Notes: generated from the sequence alone by a model not told the origin. 64,000 bases of DNA from Maratus speciosus (GCA_963932465.1 OZ010786.1:535745073-535809072); one strand, 5' to 3'; shown: positions 23,194 to 36,135, counted from the stretch's first letter. Program-made: numbers and translations.

Positions 23194-24671
23194 AGCGCAA
23201 TGTTAACTTCAGAGGCTTATTAACATTAGCTTCCCTTGCATTGATTAAACAAGTGAAGATAATCGATAATAGTTCATATTTTGTAAAATCCCAGTTGACA
23301 ATAGAGTATGTTAGATAAATGGGCTTACTATCTTTAGCAAGCTTTGATAAAGGGGAAAATGCAGTTAATGGATTATAGTTAAGTTTTTGCGAAATTTGAG
23401 TTGATAGTGCAATCTGTTAGTTTCATAGAATTTCTATCATTGGGTAACTTTGGATCGAGTAACGGTACTCTATAATTGCCGAGTTTTGGAAAAATGCCAG
23501 ATAAAAGTGTAACTTTTTATCTTAGGATGCTTACTATCAGTATGCAAGCATGGATCGAGGGAAAAATTAAGGTAATCGACAATTGTTCGGTTTTTGTGAA
23601 ATCTGAGATGACAGGCAACCTGTCACTTTGAAATGCTTTCTATCGTCAGGCAACATTGGATCAAGGTTAAAATGCTTTCAAACTTAGGATAGTAATATTA
23701 CTCCTACTACTACTACTAATAATAATAATAGTAATAATAGGCAAAAACGGAGAAGGAAATTAAAACACCTTTGATAAAAAGAAGAAATTTCATTCAATAA
23801 ATTGTGACTATCATGTTTTCCTCCTTTCGCATTTTATTTGATAATATTTAGTAAAATTGTGATACATAAAAGTCAGTGAAAAAACTACAATCTTCGCGTT
23901 AACTTTATGCCTTTGTAATCACAGAAGTTAAATATTATTTTTACGCATATTTTTATATAGAATAGATTCTATATATTGGAACTAAACATTATTGTTGCTG
24001 TTATTACTTCTAAAAAAGAAATAAACCCCATCATATACGAAGCCTATTCTTATCACTGTCTAATAGCTAGTTTTTCAAACCATTTCTTTTTTTTTTTTTT
24101 TTTTTTTTTCATTTTCAAAAAATATTTCATATTTTGCTCTTCATTTTATTAGAAGACAGGTATATTCATTTCATCAAAAACTCAAACATTTAGAAGGACA
24201 ATGAAATTATAATTTTTGTATGATTTCAGAATTTTAAAAGTTGCCGTTTTGTTTTATCAAATATCACTGAATTTCGATAGTTTGAATTTTAAGAATAAAC
24301 ATCTTTCTTGGTTTCTAAATACAAAAAAATTCAATTTTGGTGCAGTGAAACGCTGAAAATTAATACAATTTCGCGTATAAAAACTCGTTATGATTTAGTA
24401 TAGCAAAATAGAAACTTTTATTGTATTACCTCGAATTCGTGATGTATTAAAATCAATTTTTTTGCATAATTTTACTAATGAATACATATGTACAAAACAA
24501 AGAATGGTAAAATAAAAAGTAAATAAAAGCTACAAGGAATTTTATGCCTAAATGCTGCTGTTTAAACAAAGCCAATTATTAAAAGCTAAGTGATCCTTAA
24601 AGTTTAAAATTTTTTACCGTCTTTATATATTAATAATTTAGCTATTTCTAGGAGTATAGACGAGCATTTTT
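23194..24671. other. AT-rich stretch with short microsatellites
   Basis: A TAC/AAT trinucleotide run lies at about 23700-23738 and a T-run at about 24087-24109. No gene is supported. Confidence 0.5.
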
Positions 24672-25218
24672 TTAACCATTTGACAAAATGTTTATGGTCT
24701 TCGATCAGGGTAGGAAATCAAAAACATATCTGAAGCGTTTTTATAGTTGAATCCCGCATTTTATTCGTTTTCTGATTGGTCTATACAGCAATTTGTATTT
24801 TCCCTTTACTTTCAACAAAGATGGATACTTCTGTTGTCACTATGACAAAAATGTAAGAAAAAACTACAAAAAAAAAAAAATTCATACCTCAGAAACAAAC
24901 TGAGATACAGCTTTCAAACAAATTGCATTTAAAAGTACATTTGTTTCTCTATACGACTGTGTAATATGAATTTTGTGGGTTGTTTAGAAGTTTAAGAATG
25001 AGATTTCATTTAAAATTGGTCCAGGAATATTAATGTTTAATCCATGGTGTTCGTAATGTATGACCAGCTCCATAGAAGTTTAAAAAATTACAGTACCGAA
25101 AAATGTAACCCATGTCGTACGTAATGTATGATCAACTCCGTGCGATTTTTATGTCTTAAATTTTAGTGTTTGAAAAAATCATTTGACAAATGGTCGTTGT
25201 AATTTGTTAAATTCCATT
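24672..25218. repeat. Dispersed repeat, uninterrupted copy
   Basis: This segment matches, in the same orientation and order, the two pieces 51134-51206 and 57455-58112 that flank the BEL/Pao element. Shared landmarks are AGGGTAGGAAATCAAAA, TTTTATTCGTTTTCTGATTGG, CCACTATGACAAAAA, CAGAAACAAACTGAGAT, GTACGTAATGTATGA and ATTGTAATTTGTTAAATT. It represents the ancestral site without the retroelement. The copy at 57455 has an extra internal stretch (around 57735-57865). The repeat family is unknown; no coding frame was seen. Confidence 0.85.
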
Positions 25219-26114
25219 TTCCTTAAAAAAAAAAATAAATAAATAAATAAATAAAGTAACTGAAGATCTTGTTTGAAAAAGAAATATGTATCAATATACA
25301 GAAAATAAATTTTACTGGAAAATAATAATTTATTAAACATCCTTCCTAGTGAGCGTTTTCAAAAACAGCTGTTCCTGTTATTTTCCATTTTTATTAAAGC
25401 TTGAATTTCATGCTTAAATCGTGAACTGTGTATCGTAAGATTCATATTAAATTATTTTGTGCAAACAGTTTATCTTATAAATATTATGTAAAAGCTTTGT
25501 GAAAAATAATCTTTTCAAAATAAAACGAATATACTTTAGTTACCTTAAATTGATATTTTTTATGCAGGGAAGAATTTAAACAACATTGAATAAATTAAAA
25601 AAAAATTGCAATAAATGTATCATAAGAAGATTGAAATAAGTTCTATAAACTTTTTTTATGGATTTCAAATAAATAAAGTATAAAAACCAGCTTAATTGTT
25701 AAAGTTTTAGAGTTTTTTTACGCTCTTGCTACGACAAATACATGTTATTTACTTAAAAATAAATTCCATATTTGTTTAGCTATCAGACTTCAAACGAAAA
25801 CGAAAACATAACATTGCACATGAAAAAAAAAAAAAAAAAAAAGAAAAAGAAAAAAGAGATTCATGATAATATGCAAAACATACAGTTTACAAGACGTAGT
25901 TAAGGTTTTAAATATCTGTCTAAGAGATTTTTTAAAAAATAATTGTTACAGATATTGATATACAGTGCAATTGAAAAATAATAAATCTACAAGAATATTT
26001 TAAGATTTCGAGTGATTTATCATATTAAAACATTAAATACTATATTATACAAACTATAAAACTCGTTTAGTATTAAATACACACATATATATGCACATAT
26101 ATATAGTGTATATA
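25219..26114. other. AT-rich stretch, no gene seen
   Basis: No gene supported. Contains an (AAAT)n patch at about 25230-25256 and an A-rich run at about 25825-25857. Confidence 0.5.
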
Positions 26115-26620
26115 GAGAGTTCCCCTAAAGTCCCTGACACAATGTAAAATTCAAAATTAAATCAAATAATTCTCGTACTGATGAGAGCTTCGGACTAAAA
26201 TGCTTCTCACGATGAAAAGTTCTCTTCAAGTAAATAAAAAAATGTTCCAAACTTCGCCCATAGACCTAAAATTACCAAAAAGAAAAAAAAAACATTAAAA
26301 ACTCAAGGCAATCAGTTACGCATAATTTTATTTTGTCAAAAGCAGTTACAGAGCAATACTTTTCATCATCTGTGTGTTACAGCGTCAAAACTAATCTGAA
26401 AATTAGAAACAGAAACACATATTTAAAACCAAACATACGCATAAGTATCGCCATCTATGATCGAAGTCTTGAAATAATTTTTTGTATGCACTCGAAGAAA
26501 ACTTTTCATCGTGATAAGAACTTTATTCCAAACAGCACTCTTGCACGAGAATTACTTGAATTTTTAAAGGGAAATTTTGTATTGTATTTTAAAATATGTC
26601 AGGGGCTTTTGGATACCCTG
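26115..26620. mobile_element. Foldback MITE, mariner-like ends
   Basis: The two halves are inverted copies over roughly 170-200 bases. The left end GAGAGTTCCCCTAAAGTCC pairs with the right end, which on the minus strand reads CAGGGTATCCAAAAGCCCC. Further in, ATAATTCTCGT and CACGATGAAAAGTT..CTTC..AGT occur in both arms. The ends resemble the CAGGGTGTCCCAAAAGTCC type found on many mariner-like elements. The left flank has TA; the right does not. The open frame at 26333-26731 crosses the right arm and is not a gene. Confidence 0.75.
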
Positions 26621-28347
26621 TGCATATCTGTATATGAAAAACGGATGTTGAAAAAGATAGGTCCACTAAATGAAATATGGTTTTCAAAATTTAATGTAAA
26701 ATTGTCTCCGTCCCACGCTCGCATTATTTGAGAATTAATTGATGCATATCTCTTGGCTTTGAACTCATGAGATTCTCCAAATTCTGCAAGATGATTATAC
26801 GCTATTCATAAAAAAATTACTTTTTTTTTTTTACCTGTAAGCGTTTTAAAACACGAATGCAATCTGATCAGTCAATAATATGCAAAACATTGTTAGAAAT
26901 CAATGAAAAATAGAATTTCTTACAATAAAATTTATTGTGTTATGATATTTTAAAATATGTAAAAGTTCTAATATTTCAGTATAAAAAATAGCCTTTTGTT
27001 TTACTTGCCTGATATGTCTCGCGTTCAATAAAATTTTAAGTATCATATCATAAGATTTAGTCATAAAATAATACAAATTTTACTATTTTACTTATCAGAC
27101 AAAACAGACCTAACACACTGACCTCGAACACAAAGAGATTTATGACTTAGAGGACATCGTGGTAATTTTTATTATTGTGTGTATAAACAATTCAAAGCAG
27201 CCAATCCACTGTATCAGGTCGCATTTTAAACACATGTTCGTTATATTGTCACAGCACATATGTATTATATAAATTGCATATATATATAGTACCAGATCCA
27301 GATAAAGAAGACTTCAAAAAACTCAGCAGCTAAATGACATTCGTAATTGTAAAAAGAAATATATCCTATACATAAAAAAATAATAATTATAAGAATGTTA
27401 TACGTACAATAATGAAGAGTAAAAAAATGAAATTAAAAGACAAAACAAAACACAAAACTATAAAAATAACTGGAATAAAAATAACAAAATACAAATTACA
27501 TATACATGCATATATTTAACAAATAGTTTGACAACAGAGAAAAAACGAGGCACTCTTTAAAAAAGTACACATTAAAACGAAATCAATAATATTAATATAC
27601 CAAGCGATTTTTTACAAAATAAGAACACAAACAACTCAGACAGTCTTAACATTGCTGAATAGCATTTGAGATCTGATAGACTAATTCCTTAAAAGATAAT
27701 CGGAATAACATCTATTTTGAATCTCCTAGTATATTTAAATCGTGGTCTATCTATATTATTATCTTTACGCATACATTTAGTAAAAAAAATATTCAATTTA
27801 TTATAGAGAGTCATCACCATTAAGTCGTAAATCAATTAATGTATGTTAAAGAAGTTTGTAGAGGACATGAAAGAAAAACATCAATCAAAGTGCCAATCAT
27901 GGCCAATAAGGAATTTTTCTAATCAACTGAGTAACGCCTACTTTTTTTCGGGGGATATTTTTAGCTTAAAAAATGAAGCTTCAGTAGTCATCATAAAAAA
28001 AGTAATCAGAAGTAAAAGAAAATTGTATCCTTTTTTTATATAACGAAATTCTATTCTTGTCCCTAATGGATTTTTAATGTTAATTCAAGAGTCTCTATTA
28101 TTACAATAATGATTACTCTATTTTAATGCCTTAAAAGTTAAACGTTTACAAAAAAAATTAATTTTATATCTTCTATAAACCATATATGTAGCATGTAGGG
28201 CATAATATAATGCTAAGTTAATTTAATATACGTTTTTATTAATAGAATTATTCGAAAATATTTTGTAACTGAAATTTAAAATAATGTACTTTTTAAACAC
28301 GTTGACAGCACGTTGATATATGCATGTGTAATAAAGTTTAAAATTAG

Positions 28348-28405
<58 letters not shown>

Positions 28406-28599
28406 CACAATTGCATAAGTTGATCTAAAAGTCAAACGAGAAAGAAAAATCATGCGTCAAGCATGGGTTATAAAACAGTTATCAAAACTTTAGGATACTG
28501 TAAGGGAATTTCACGTTTAATATTGTGGAAGGAATAATTTAAAACGACAAACTCGAAAACGCGACAAAAATAAGTAAATAAATTAAAACTAAGAACTGA
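26621..28599. other. AT-rich stretch, no gene seen
   Basis: No gene supported. A 52-base T homopolymer occupies 28351-28402 and explains the lysine-rich open frame at 28223-28453. The open frame at 27843-28043 has no motif. Confidence 0.5.
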
Positions 28600-28945
28600 G
28601 AACTGAACAACTGAATAACTGAAAATGTACTTTCAGAAATAACAATCAACAAAAAGCAATGTATTGAGTTCTGAATGTAGCTTTGTATATGATTTTATTT
28701 ATATTCTACAAAAATCTCTTAGTATAAACACATATTAGCTGGAAATGAAAATATGAATAAAAAACACACATAAGCATTTGACGCTAAAACGCTCTAATAC
28801 TTTAGAATAATTTTGTGTACTCCTGCATATGATCTAAAAAATTTACACAATAACGAAATACGCAAAAAAATTAGTTAAACATAAAAACGCATGTAAAAAC
28901 TAAAAAAAAATCAACTCTTGCATCCAACGGTCATAGACTGTATCC

Positions 28946-28993
<48 letters not shown>

Positions 28994-29175
28994 TATGACA
29001 TCGTAACTAAATGATTAATGCTTTCCTCGCTATATTCTACAGACAAAAACATGTTTTATAGTACCTAACAATTGGATATAATTTTCATTTTGCTTGAATT
29101 AGCACAACATCATTAAAATACACTACAGACGAATTTCATGATACACTTTATTATAACTGGATTCTTTTGAGATAA
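28600..29175. repeat. Tandem duplication, unit A
   Basis: Unit A runs from CTGAATAACTGAAAATGTA..TTCAGAAATAACAATC to ATTAAAATACACTACAGACG..TTTCATGATACACTT. It is repeated by unit B (29185-31790) in the same order, with moderate divergence. Unit A contains a 44-base T-run (28949-28992) that unit B lacks. Confidence 0.8.
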
Positions 29176-29954
29176 TCGAACTAACTCAACAACTGAAAAA
29201 CTGAAAACCTACATTCAGAAATAACAATCCACAATGAGCAATGTATTAAGTTCTTTATGTAGCCTTGTTTATTAATTTATTTATATTCTAGAAACATCTT
29301 CTAGTATCTTTATATTTTAAAAGTCAGTGTAACGCATCCGGGGAGAGCCCATCAATCTTACCAGTCTCCGATAAGATGGAGCCACGTTAGACTTAATTTT
29401 GATTTGAGATGTACATGTGAAAACTTATATGCCTAAATACAAATCGATTCTACCTGAAATCCCATCTGTTCAAAATAATTTTCTGTAAAAGATTCAAAAC
29501 TAACGAAATTTCAATGATTTACGCAGCCATTTCTGAAAACAAACGTAACGTAATTCGTATGTAAAACGTAAATAAGAAGCTGTGGTAGAGAGTCATTCCT
29601 TTTGGGATTCATTGAAAAAAAATGTAAACCATGGAGCTATGAAGATTAAAGGAGACGACATAAATGACATCACTTGAAGCTGTCCCAGCCGTGCTACGTG
29701 ACCTCAGCCGCCGGTAAACAGAAGAAAAACACAAATAGGCGTGAAGATCACTTTAACAATGTTTCCCATTCAATTTTTCGGATGGGGTTCAATCATAGAT
29801 ATCTATTTATTAATCAATATGCATATTTAAAAAAAATTGGAGGAGGGGAGGGGGGCGTAAACGTTTCAATGCGTTTCAAAATTTCAAAGTGTTATTAGAA
29901 CTAGTATGTTGTGGCCATCACAAAACTTTCTTCTATATAAACCACGTCAATTAA

Positions 29955-30930
29955 ATCATTTAAATAGTACAAAAAATTACATCAATTTAGCACCAATTCA
30001 TATCAAAGTGTATCTGAATTTGAAGTTTGATAAAAATTCGTGCCTTAGTTCTTGAGATAGGGCTATAGCGGAAATTCTGAAAAATGTAGCATAGCAGCGC
30101 CACCTGTTGAGTCATTTACACCAATACATAAACAGCAATATTTGATATCCAGGTATACATGGATCTGAAATTCGTTGAAAATCCAAGCATTAGTTCTTGA
30201 GATAAAGCTATTGCGGAAATCACAAAAAACAGTATAGCAGCGCCACCTATTCAGCGATTTACACCAAACTGTATAAAATGTCAATTCATGTCAAGGGCTA
30301 ACTGATTCTAAAGTTTGATGAAAATTCGTGCATTAGTTCACGAGATACATCTATAGTGGAAATTCTGAAAAATACAGCATAGCGGCGCCACCTGTTGAAC
30401 GATTTAGACAAAAATGTACAAAATGACAATTCATGTCCAGGATTAACTGATTCTGAAGTTTGGTGAAAATTATTGCATTAGTTGTTGAGATACAGCTGTA
30501 AAGGAAATTCTAAAAAGTGCAGATTAGCAGCGCCACCATTTGAACGATTTGCACCAAAACACAAATAGCACTAATTCATATTAAAGTATACTTGAATCTG
30601 GAGTTTAATGAAAATCCAAGCATTAGTTGTTGAGATAGAGCTATTGCGAAAATCGTAAAATTGCAGTATAGCAGCGCCACCTGTTGAGCGATTTACACAA
30701 AAATGTACAAAACTTCAATTCATGTCAAGGACTAATTGAATCTGAAATTTGATGAAAATCTGTGCATTAGTTCTGAGGTTTGGCTATTGCAGAAATCGTA
30801 AAAAAGGCTGCATAGCAGCGCCACCTTTGAGCGATTTACACCAAAAACTAATCAGCACCAATTTATATCAGGGACTAACTGAATATAAATTTTTATTAAA
30901 TTCCGTGCATTAGTTCTTGAGATAGAGCGC
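29955..30930. repeat. Central tandem array, six ~144-bp units
   Basis: The anchor AGC(A/G)GCGCCACC recurs at 30093, 30236, 30381, 30526, 30670 and 30814, giving steps of 143, 145, 145, 144 and 144. Each unit also contains GATTTACACCAAA, AATTCATGTCAAGG, a TTTGATGAAAATTCGTGCATTAG block, TTGAGATA.AGCTATTGCGGAAAT, and then the anchor again. Central arrays of ~150-bp repeats are known in DINE/Helentron-type Helitrons of flies. The open frame at 30063-30284 is within the array and is not a gene. Confidence 0.92.
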
Positions 30931-31374
30931 CCACAAAATTTGTGTCACATACAGACAGACAGACAGACTCACAGATACACAGACTCACAGACAGACATTT
31001 TGTAAAAACATGTTTTTCGGAATCTCTGACCCCTAAAACGTGTAAATCCGTCGAAAATTTTAACGAATCCAGTACTTTCTTCTTGTAAAGATAGAAGAAA
31101 GTAAAAAATAGTATTATTTCAAAAGTTGCAGCAGACTGTTTTAATTACGCAGTTTTATTGCATATTTGTTAAATTTTTGTTTTATTAAGAAATCTTAATT
31201 TTGTTATAGTATATTAGCCGGAAAACCTGGTTTACACAGAAATATTGTAAATGCTAATTGTGTGTTTATTAGAACATAAACTAGCCGAACTTTGCTCATC
31301 TAAACGCTTCCATATTGTAAATTACTTTTTTATCAGTTTTTCAAATTTTAAGTGATAAACACAATTTTTACTCA

Positions 31375-31402
31375 CCGTCCTAGGACGGCGCATTTACACT
31401 AG
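31375..31402 (+). other. Helitron 3' end: hairpin plus CTAG
   Basis: A perfect 14-base palindrome CCGTCCTAGGACGG is followed by CGCATTTACA and then CTAG, immediately before a host T. In Helitrons this hairpin acts as the end signal for rolling-circle replication. Confidence 0.8.
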
Positions 31403-31790
31403 TATTAAATATAGATTACCTGGAAATGAAACGATGAATTAAAAACACACTTGTACACAGAAATGCTGTTTCACGCTTATACACAGAAATGCTTTTGAAT
31501 GATTTTGTGTAGCCCTGCATACTGTCTTTAATTAAACTTAAAAAGGCATATGTAAACATAATTAAAAGTAATTCCATAGTTTAATTCTTATAGACGATCC
31601 TGAAACCGATTTTTCTGTGTGACCACGTAATTGAATGACAAATACTTTCATGCTATATTCTACAGAAAAAAATGTTTCAATGTACCTAAAAAATACATAT
31701 CAATTTCCTTATACTTGAGTTAATAAAACATCATTAAAATACACCCCAAACGGTTTTGGTGATACACTTGAATAAAATTACATTTTTGAG

Positions 31791-32514
31791 TGTCCCTGTA
31801 AACAAGCTATAGTCGCTAGATACTGCATTGTCAATAGCGAATATGCCACAATTAACTCAGATAACATATATCAATTACATGACAATACGACTATATTTAC
31901 ACGTGTTAGAGAATGTACAAAATGTATACAGACAAACAGAAGGTAGCTATACCTTTCAACTATATTGGAAATTGTTAAAAAAAAATCAATAATTTGAATA
32001 GTAAAGACAGTGGAACGGTTTTGTGTTCACATAAATACACGGAAAGGCATGGAATCTTTTGATAGCAAAGTAACTACTATAGGTGCATGTGTCACCGATA
32101 GTTATTAATGTAGCTGTCGCCAAATAACTAAAAATATGCATGCTGTTATTTAAACTAACTTGCGACATGTATAACAACAAAAATGGTTTCAATACTCTTC
32201 AATGTTTTGAGAAACGTTTGACAGTTTTTCTAGTTAATGAAATGAGATCCATTAAGTTGCATATCTGTAATGATACTTGGGTTTCTAAACATACCTGCTT
32301 TGCTGAACATAATGGCGACGCAAATGAAAAGCGACTAATTGGTGGCATATGTAACTATTCCAATTATTTTCGACAAGTTCAAAAAAAAAAGTTTTAGATT
32401 ATCTCTGTTAGTGTTATAAACCATTTACCAAAATTTAGGTATCTGCCTATGGTCAAAGCTCTTTTTATAAAATGTATATTATTGAATAAGTACAAATACA
32501 GTGCTGACAAAAAA
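31791..32514. other. AT-rich stretch, no gene seen
   Basis: Open frames on both strands (31986-32192 minus, 32140-32397 plus) show no family motif; no gene is supported. Confidence 0.5.
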
Positions 32515-33035
32515 ATTAAGACCATGTGCTAATTTAGTTGTTTAGAACAAAATTAGCAAAACAGTTATATATCTTGTATTTAGACATAAATATCTGATAT
32601 AATATGTGAAGTAAATTCAATTGTAAAAGTTAAAGTTTATTTTTTCAACAAGTGATTAAATCTTGTAATGGTAACCAATGGCAATAAGTTTAGAACCAGT
32701 AACTTTTTTAAATATAAAATAATGGGATGACGGCATTTATGCCGTCTGTTTCATATATCTGTGATGAGTATGCTGTAAAGACCACATGCTAATTATGTTG
32801 CTTAGAATAAAATTAGCAAAACAGTTATTTATATCTTGAATTTAGATATAAATATGTGATATAATATGTGAAGTTAAAGCAATTGTAAAAGTTAAAAGTT
32901 GTCTTTTATATAAGCGTTAAAATCTTGTAATATTAACCAATGGCAATAAGTTTAGAACCATTATCTTTTTTTTTTAATATAACATAATAGGATGACGGCA
33001 TTTATGCGGGACTCATGTCTAATGATGTTTATAGG
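32515..33035. repeat. Tandem duplication, two ~261-bp units
   Basis: Unit 1 begins GACCATGTGCTAATTTAGTTG at 32519 and unit 2 begins GACCACATGCTAATTATGTTG at 32780. Both contain AAAATTAGCAAAACAGTTAT, TGATATAATATGTGAAGT, CCAATGGCAATAAGTTTAG and GGATGACGGCATTTATGC. The sequence just before unit 1 (CAGTGCTGACAAAAAAATT) looks like the end of a Tc1-type transposon, but no matching inverted end was found. Confidence 0.85.
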
Positions 33036-34557
33036 TTAATAGTCACTAGATTTTAACTTTTGGGATATCTTATTGCTGTTTCGACCGTGATTCGTGGGAA
33101 ATGATTGATTGAAGATGCACGAAGTAAAGTAAGGTATTTTTTCGGATTGCAGGTTGATTTTAAACAGAAGTGCACAATTTTCTTTATGATCTAATGAATT
33201 ATGTCATAAAAAAAAAAAAAAAACTAGTATAAAAAATAATTAAAATTTAGTTTATGGGCTTCATTTTTTTTTCTTTTTCAGTTTCTTAATTTGTGTTCTC
33301 TGTTAGGATAAATTATTTTTCATAATTATGTATTCCATGTTTCATAGCACAGTTAAAAGCATTTATATAGGGAACAAATAAAATTGGTTAAAAACACATA
33401 TTTGAATTCCTCTTTAATGCATAAACTTCTCTAAAAGGCCCTTATTTAGTTTAGAATATTCCTTAAAAACATTCACATAAAAAATAGGAAACTATTAAAC
33501 AAAACTCTATTTATTCTATGGCAAAATAAACTGGCTTTCATTGTCTTCTCGAATATTCTTGATAATGATGCGGCATTTTTTTTTTTAAATGTAGCGTCTG
33601 AAATGCAATCAAGACCTGCTATTGAGGAATTAAAGAAAACAAGAAAAATAACCTTTACATACATACATGATTATTAGAAACTTCTTTGCATTTTAATAAC
33701 ATCGTAAATTTTTTAGGCTGCCTTGTGTAAATATTGTGCCAGACGTTCTGTGTTCCAACAACATTCAGTCAGAAAAATCAACCATTTAATTTCTACAATG
33801 ATCTTAGAAATTTCACCATAATTGTTTTCCATCGGAACTTGATTATGATAGTTAAAACAAAGAAAAAAAGTTACCAATTCATGTTAACTCACAAGGAAGT
33901 TTAAAATTTAATTACATCCGATACTGAAAGAATGCCTATCCTTTAATTATCATTTTTGTACAACTTAAAAAAGTGATCGCGTACTCGCTTATTACGAAAA
34001 TAAAGAAATAATCATAGAAAGCACTATAATTTTTAAATAAGTTTGCAATTCTTAAGGAAATGTTTTTTCTTAAATATATATCTAAATAATAAATCAAACT
34101 TTCTATTCCAACGCTTATTAATAGAAATTCATTTTATTCAGCTATGTAAACATGTCTAACTATCACATTTCACAGTAAATTTTAATATTTAAGCGCTACA
34201 CTGTCTAGATCCACCTACAATAAAACAGTTTCTAAAAAATATATACTACACCAGGTTTATTTTTCTCTGTGAAATCCTTTGACAGTTTTAAAAATTTAAA
34301 ATTTTCAACATCGACCTTTATTTAAAGATCAATTCCGTGTTGAAATATATTTACACTTTATCGCTCTATAAAGTCAAGGAAATCCTCGAAGCACTGAAAT
34401 TTTTATCGCTTAAATGAGTCTGTGTCTTAACCTGCTTTATTTTTATAGTTCTTTTCAAAAAAAAAAAAAAAAAAGATTACAAAAAAAAAACAGTAACTCT
34501 GCAACATTTGTTTTATTTCCATACACTAATATTTATGTAAGGTTAAGGTTTTTTTTT
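33036..34557. other. AT-rich stretch, no gene seen
   Basis: No gene supported. The open frame at 33473-33664 (-) is short and motif-free. Confidence 0.5.
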
Positions 34558-34770
34558 ACATTATGCAAGATCTGTTATATCTGGGTTTTTTCATTTGTTT
34601 TCCACTCCTTTATTATTTTTTTTCTCTTTAACATTATGGAAGATCTTTTATATCTGGGTTTTTTCATTTGTTTTTCACTTCTTTATTATTTTTTCCATTT
34701 AACATTATGCAAGATCTGTTATAGCTGGTATTTATCATTTGTTTTTAACTTCTTTATTACTATTATTAGT
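34558..34770. repeat. ~72-bp tandem repeat, three units
   Basis: ACATTATG(C/G)AAGATCT starts at 34558, 34631 and 34702. Each unit continues TTATATCTGGGTTTTTTCATTTG, then TTT.CACTTCTTTATTATTTTTT. The open frame at 34414-34782 is a translation of this repeat, not a gene. Confidence 0.9.
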
Positions 34771-35752
34771 TTTGATTTTTAGGAAAAGTTCAATATGTAT
34801 TTCGGTACTTAACTTTTTTTTTCTTTTTTTTTTTTTTTTAGTTTATCTATATCATAGGTACTAAAGATAAAAAATGACATCTTTTATAGATACAGTAAAC
34901 ATCCTCTAATCTGGAACTTTCGGGACTTGAAGAAAGCGGGATTATGAAATTTCCAGGATTACAGTATGAATTCCGAAAAAAGAGAGTAGAAATTATAGTT
35001 AAACAAAAAATGACCGTAATTCACTTTTTTTATTCTTTAAATAGCTTGAAAAGAATAAAACAATACTCAAGAATGTAAAGTACAACATATGTGTATCACT
35101 ATAAAATGAAAACTTGCACTGTAGGCCTACACATTATGCCTACTCGTAGAAGCCATCTTTAAAATATCTCGAATAGCTGTTTAGTAGTTTTAAGTCTTTT
35201 TAGGAAGTCCTTTCGTATGATGCTGTGTTTCATAATTCCCGCATTGTTGAAAGAACTTCTGCTCTCAGAAAACCTGATAAATGTATTCAAAGCATCAGCC
35301 GCTTGATTTCAAACAATGTTGATTAACTCGTCTAAGTCATCTTCATTACAGTTAACATCTTTGGGGTCTGTTGATTTGATAACAATCAGATTGGTGGCCT
35401 CATCTGCCAAACTTTTCTTTGTCCTCTCGTCAAAATCTGTTTCAACCCACTCTTTTATTTCTTGTCGATTTAGTTGTGACGTGGGGTTCCCTAAAACGAA
35501 ACAATCTAATACATTTTCTAGTTCATTTTCAACTGTATCACTGTGAGTAACATTAAAATTTTCTTCCTTTACTTCAGACTAAAGTTTACGACATGACTGT
35601 ATCAAAATTTCCTGTGTGACCTCACCCCAAGCCAAACCAGTAGCAAAGATTATTGTCTTTAATAATGTGGCTTGAACTTCTGTTTATCCATGCGTTCAAT
35701 CAATGATGTGGCATTGAGAGGAAGATAGGCTAAGGAAATGTTACGGTACACC

Positions 35753-36135
35753 AATGGACCTTATGCAGATGACGTCAGACGCCAGAGCTGGTGGCATGTT
35801 GATCTGTTATTTCAGCCACTGCACCGCCAGAATTCCAATATGCGCGGCGCAAACACCGCTAGCCGACGACTTTAGCCATGACCCAGGTTGAGCGCATACA
35901 TTTTAACTGAAAATTTGTAAACTTAGGGAATTTTCTTGCATACAGAACAACATTTTGAATTTATATTACAATATATTAAGTATATACTGCTCCATCAAAA
36001 ATTTTTTGCCGTATTTTTTAACAAACAAGCATTAATAACTCACACTCCATAGACTGCTATGATAAACACCGCTAGTAAATATCGCCAGCAAACGATTTTT
36101 AGCCTCCACCTCAGGTAGCGTGCATAAGGTCCATT
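35753..36135. mobile_element. MITE inside the transposase
   Basis: A 383-bp insertion with perfect 15-bp inverted ends: AATGGACCTTATGCA at 35753-35767 and its reverse complement at 36121-36135. It separates LFLDNCKTHPNKEEW from YLPLNATSLI of the host transposase, so its limits are supported by both the ends and the interrupted gene. It contains a paired CACCGCTAG motif (around 35851 and 36067). No coding capacity and no clear target duplication. Confidence 0.85.

Larger units (their letters stand above)
29307..31402 (+). mobile_element. Non-autonomous Helitron, 2.1 kb
   Basis: The insertion begins TCTTTATATTTTAAAAG and ends with a perfect palindrome CCGTCCTAGGACGG (31375-31388), ten bases, then CTAG (31399-31402). 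It sits between A (29306) and T (31403) of the host with no target duplication; unit A of the flanking duplication shows the unoccupied form (CTTAGTATAAAC). These are the defining marks of Helitrons: 5' TC, a 3' hairpin before CTRR, and insertion at A|T. There is no Rep/helicase frame, so it depends on another element. Inside are a six-copy ~144-bp array (29955-30930), a CAGA-rich run (about 30953-31000) and an 11-bp-stem hairpin (31072-31103). Confidence 0.85.
29185..31790. repeat. Tandem duplication, unit B, split by a Helitron
   Basis: Unit B begins AACAACTGAAAAACTGAAAACC..TTCAGAAATAACAATC and matches unit A to about 29306. It resumes at 31403 (TATTAAATATAGATTACCTGGAAATG) and runs to GGTGATACACTTG at about 31770. 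Joining the two pieces restores colinearity with unit A at the base level, which fixes the limits of the insertion between them. Confidence 0.8.

Noticed and set aside
28223..28453. Minus-strand frame with a long lysine run
   Set aside because: Produced by the 52-base T homopolymer at 28351-28402.
30953..31110. CAGA-rich run and TACTTTCTTCT hairpin as an independent Helitron end
   Set aside because: No CTRR follows the hairpin within the expected distance, and similarity to the duplication fixes the real end at 31402.
35316..35546. Plus-strand frame rich in serine
   Set aside because: Antisense to the acidic C-terminal part of the Jerky/Tigger transposase.
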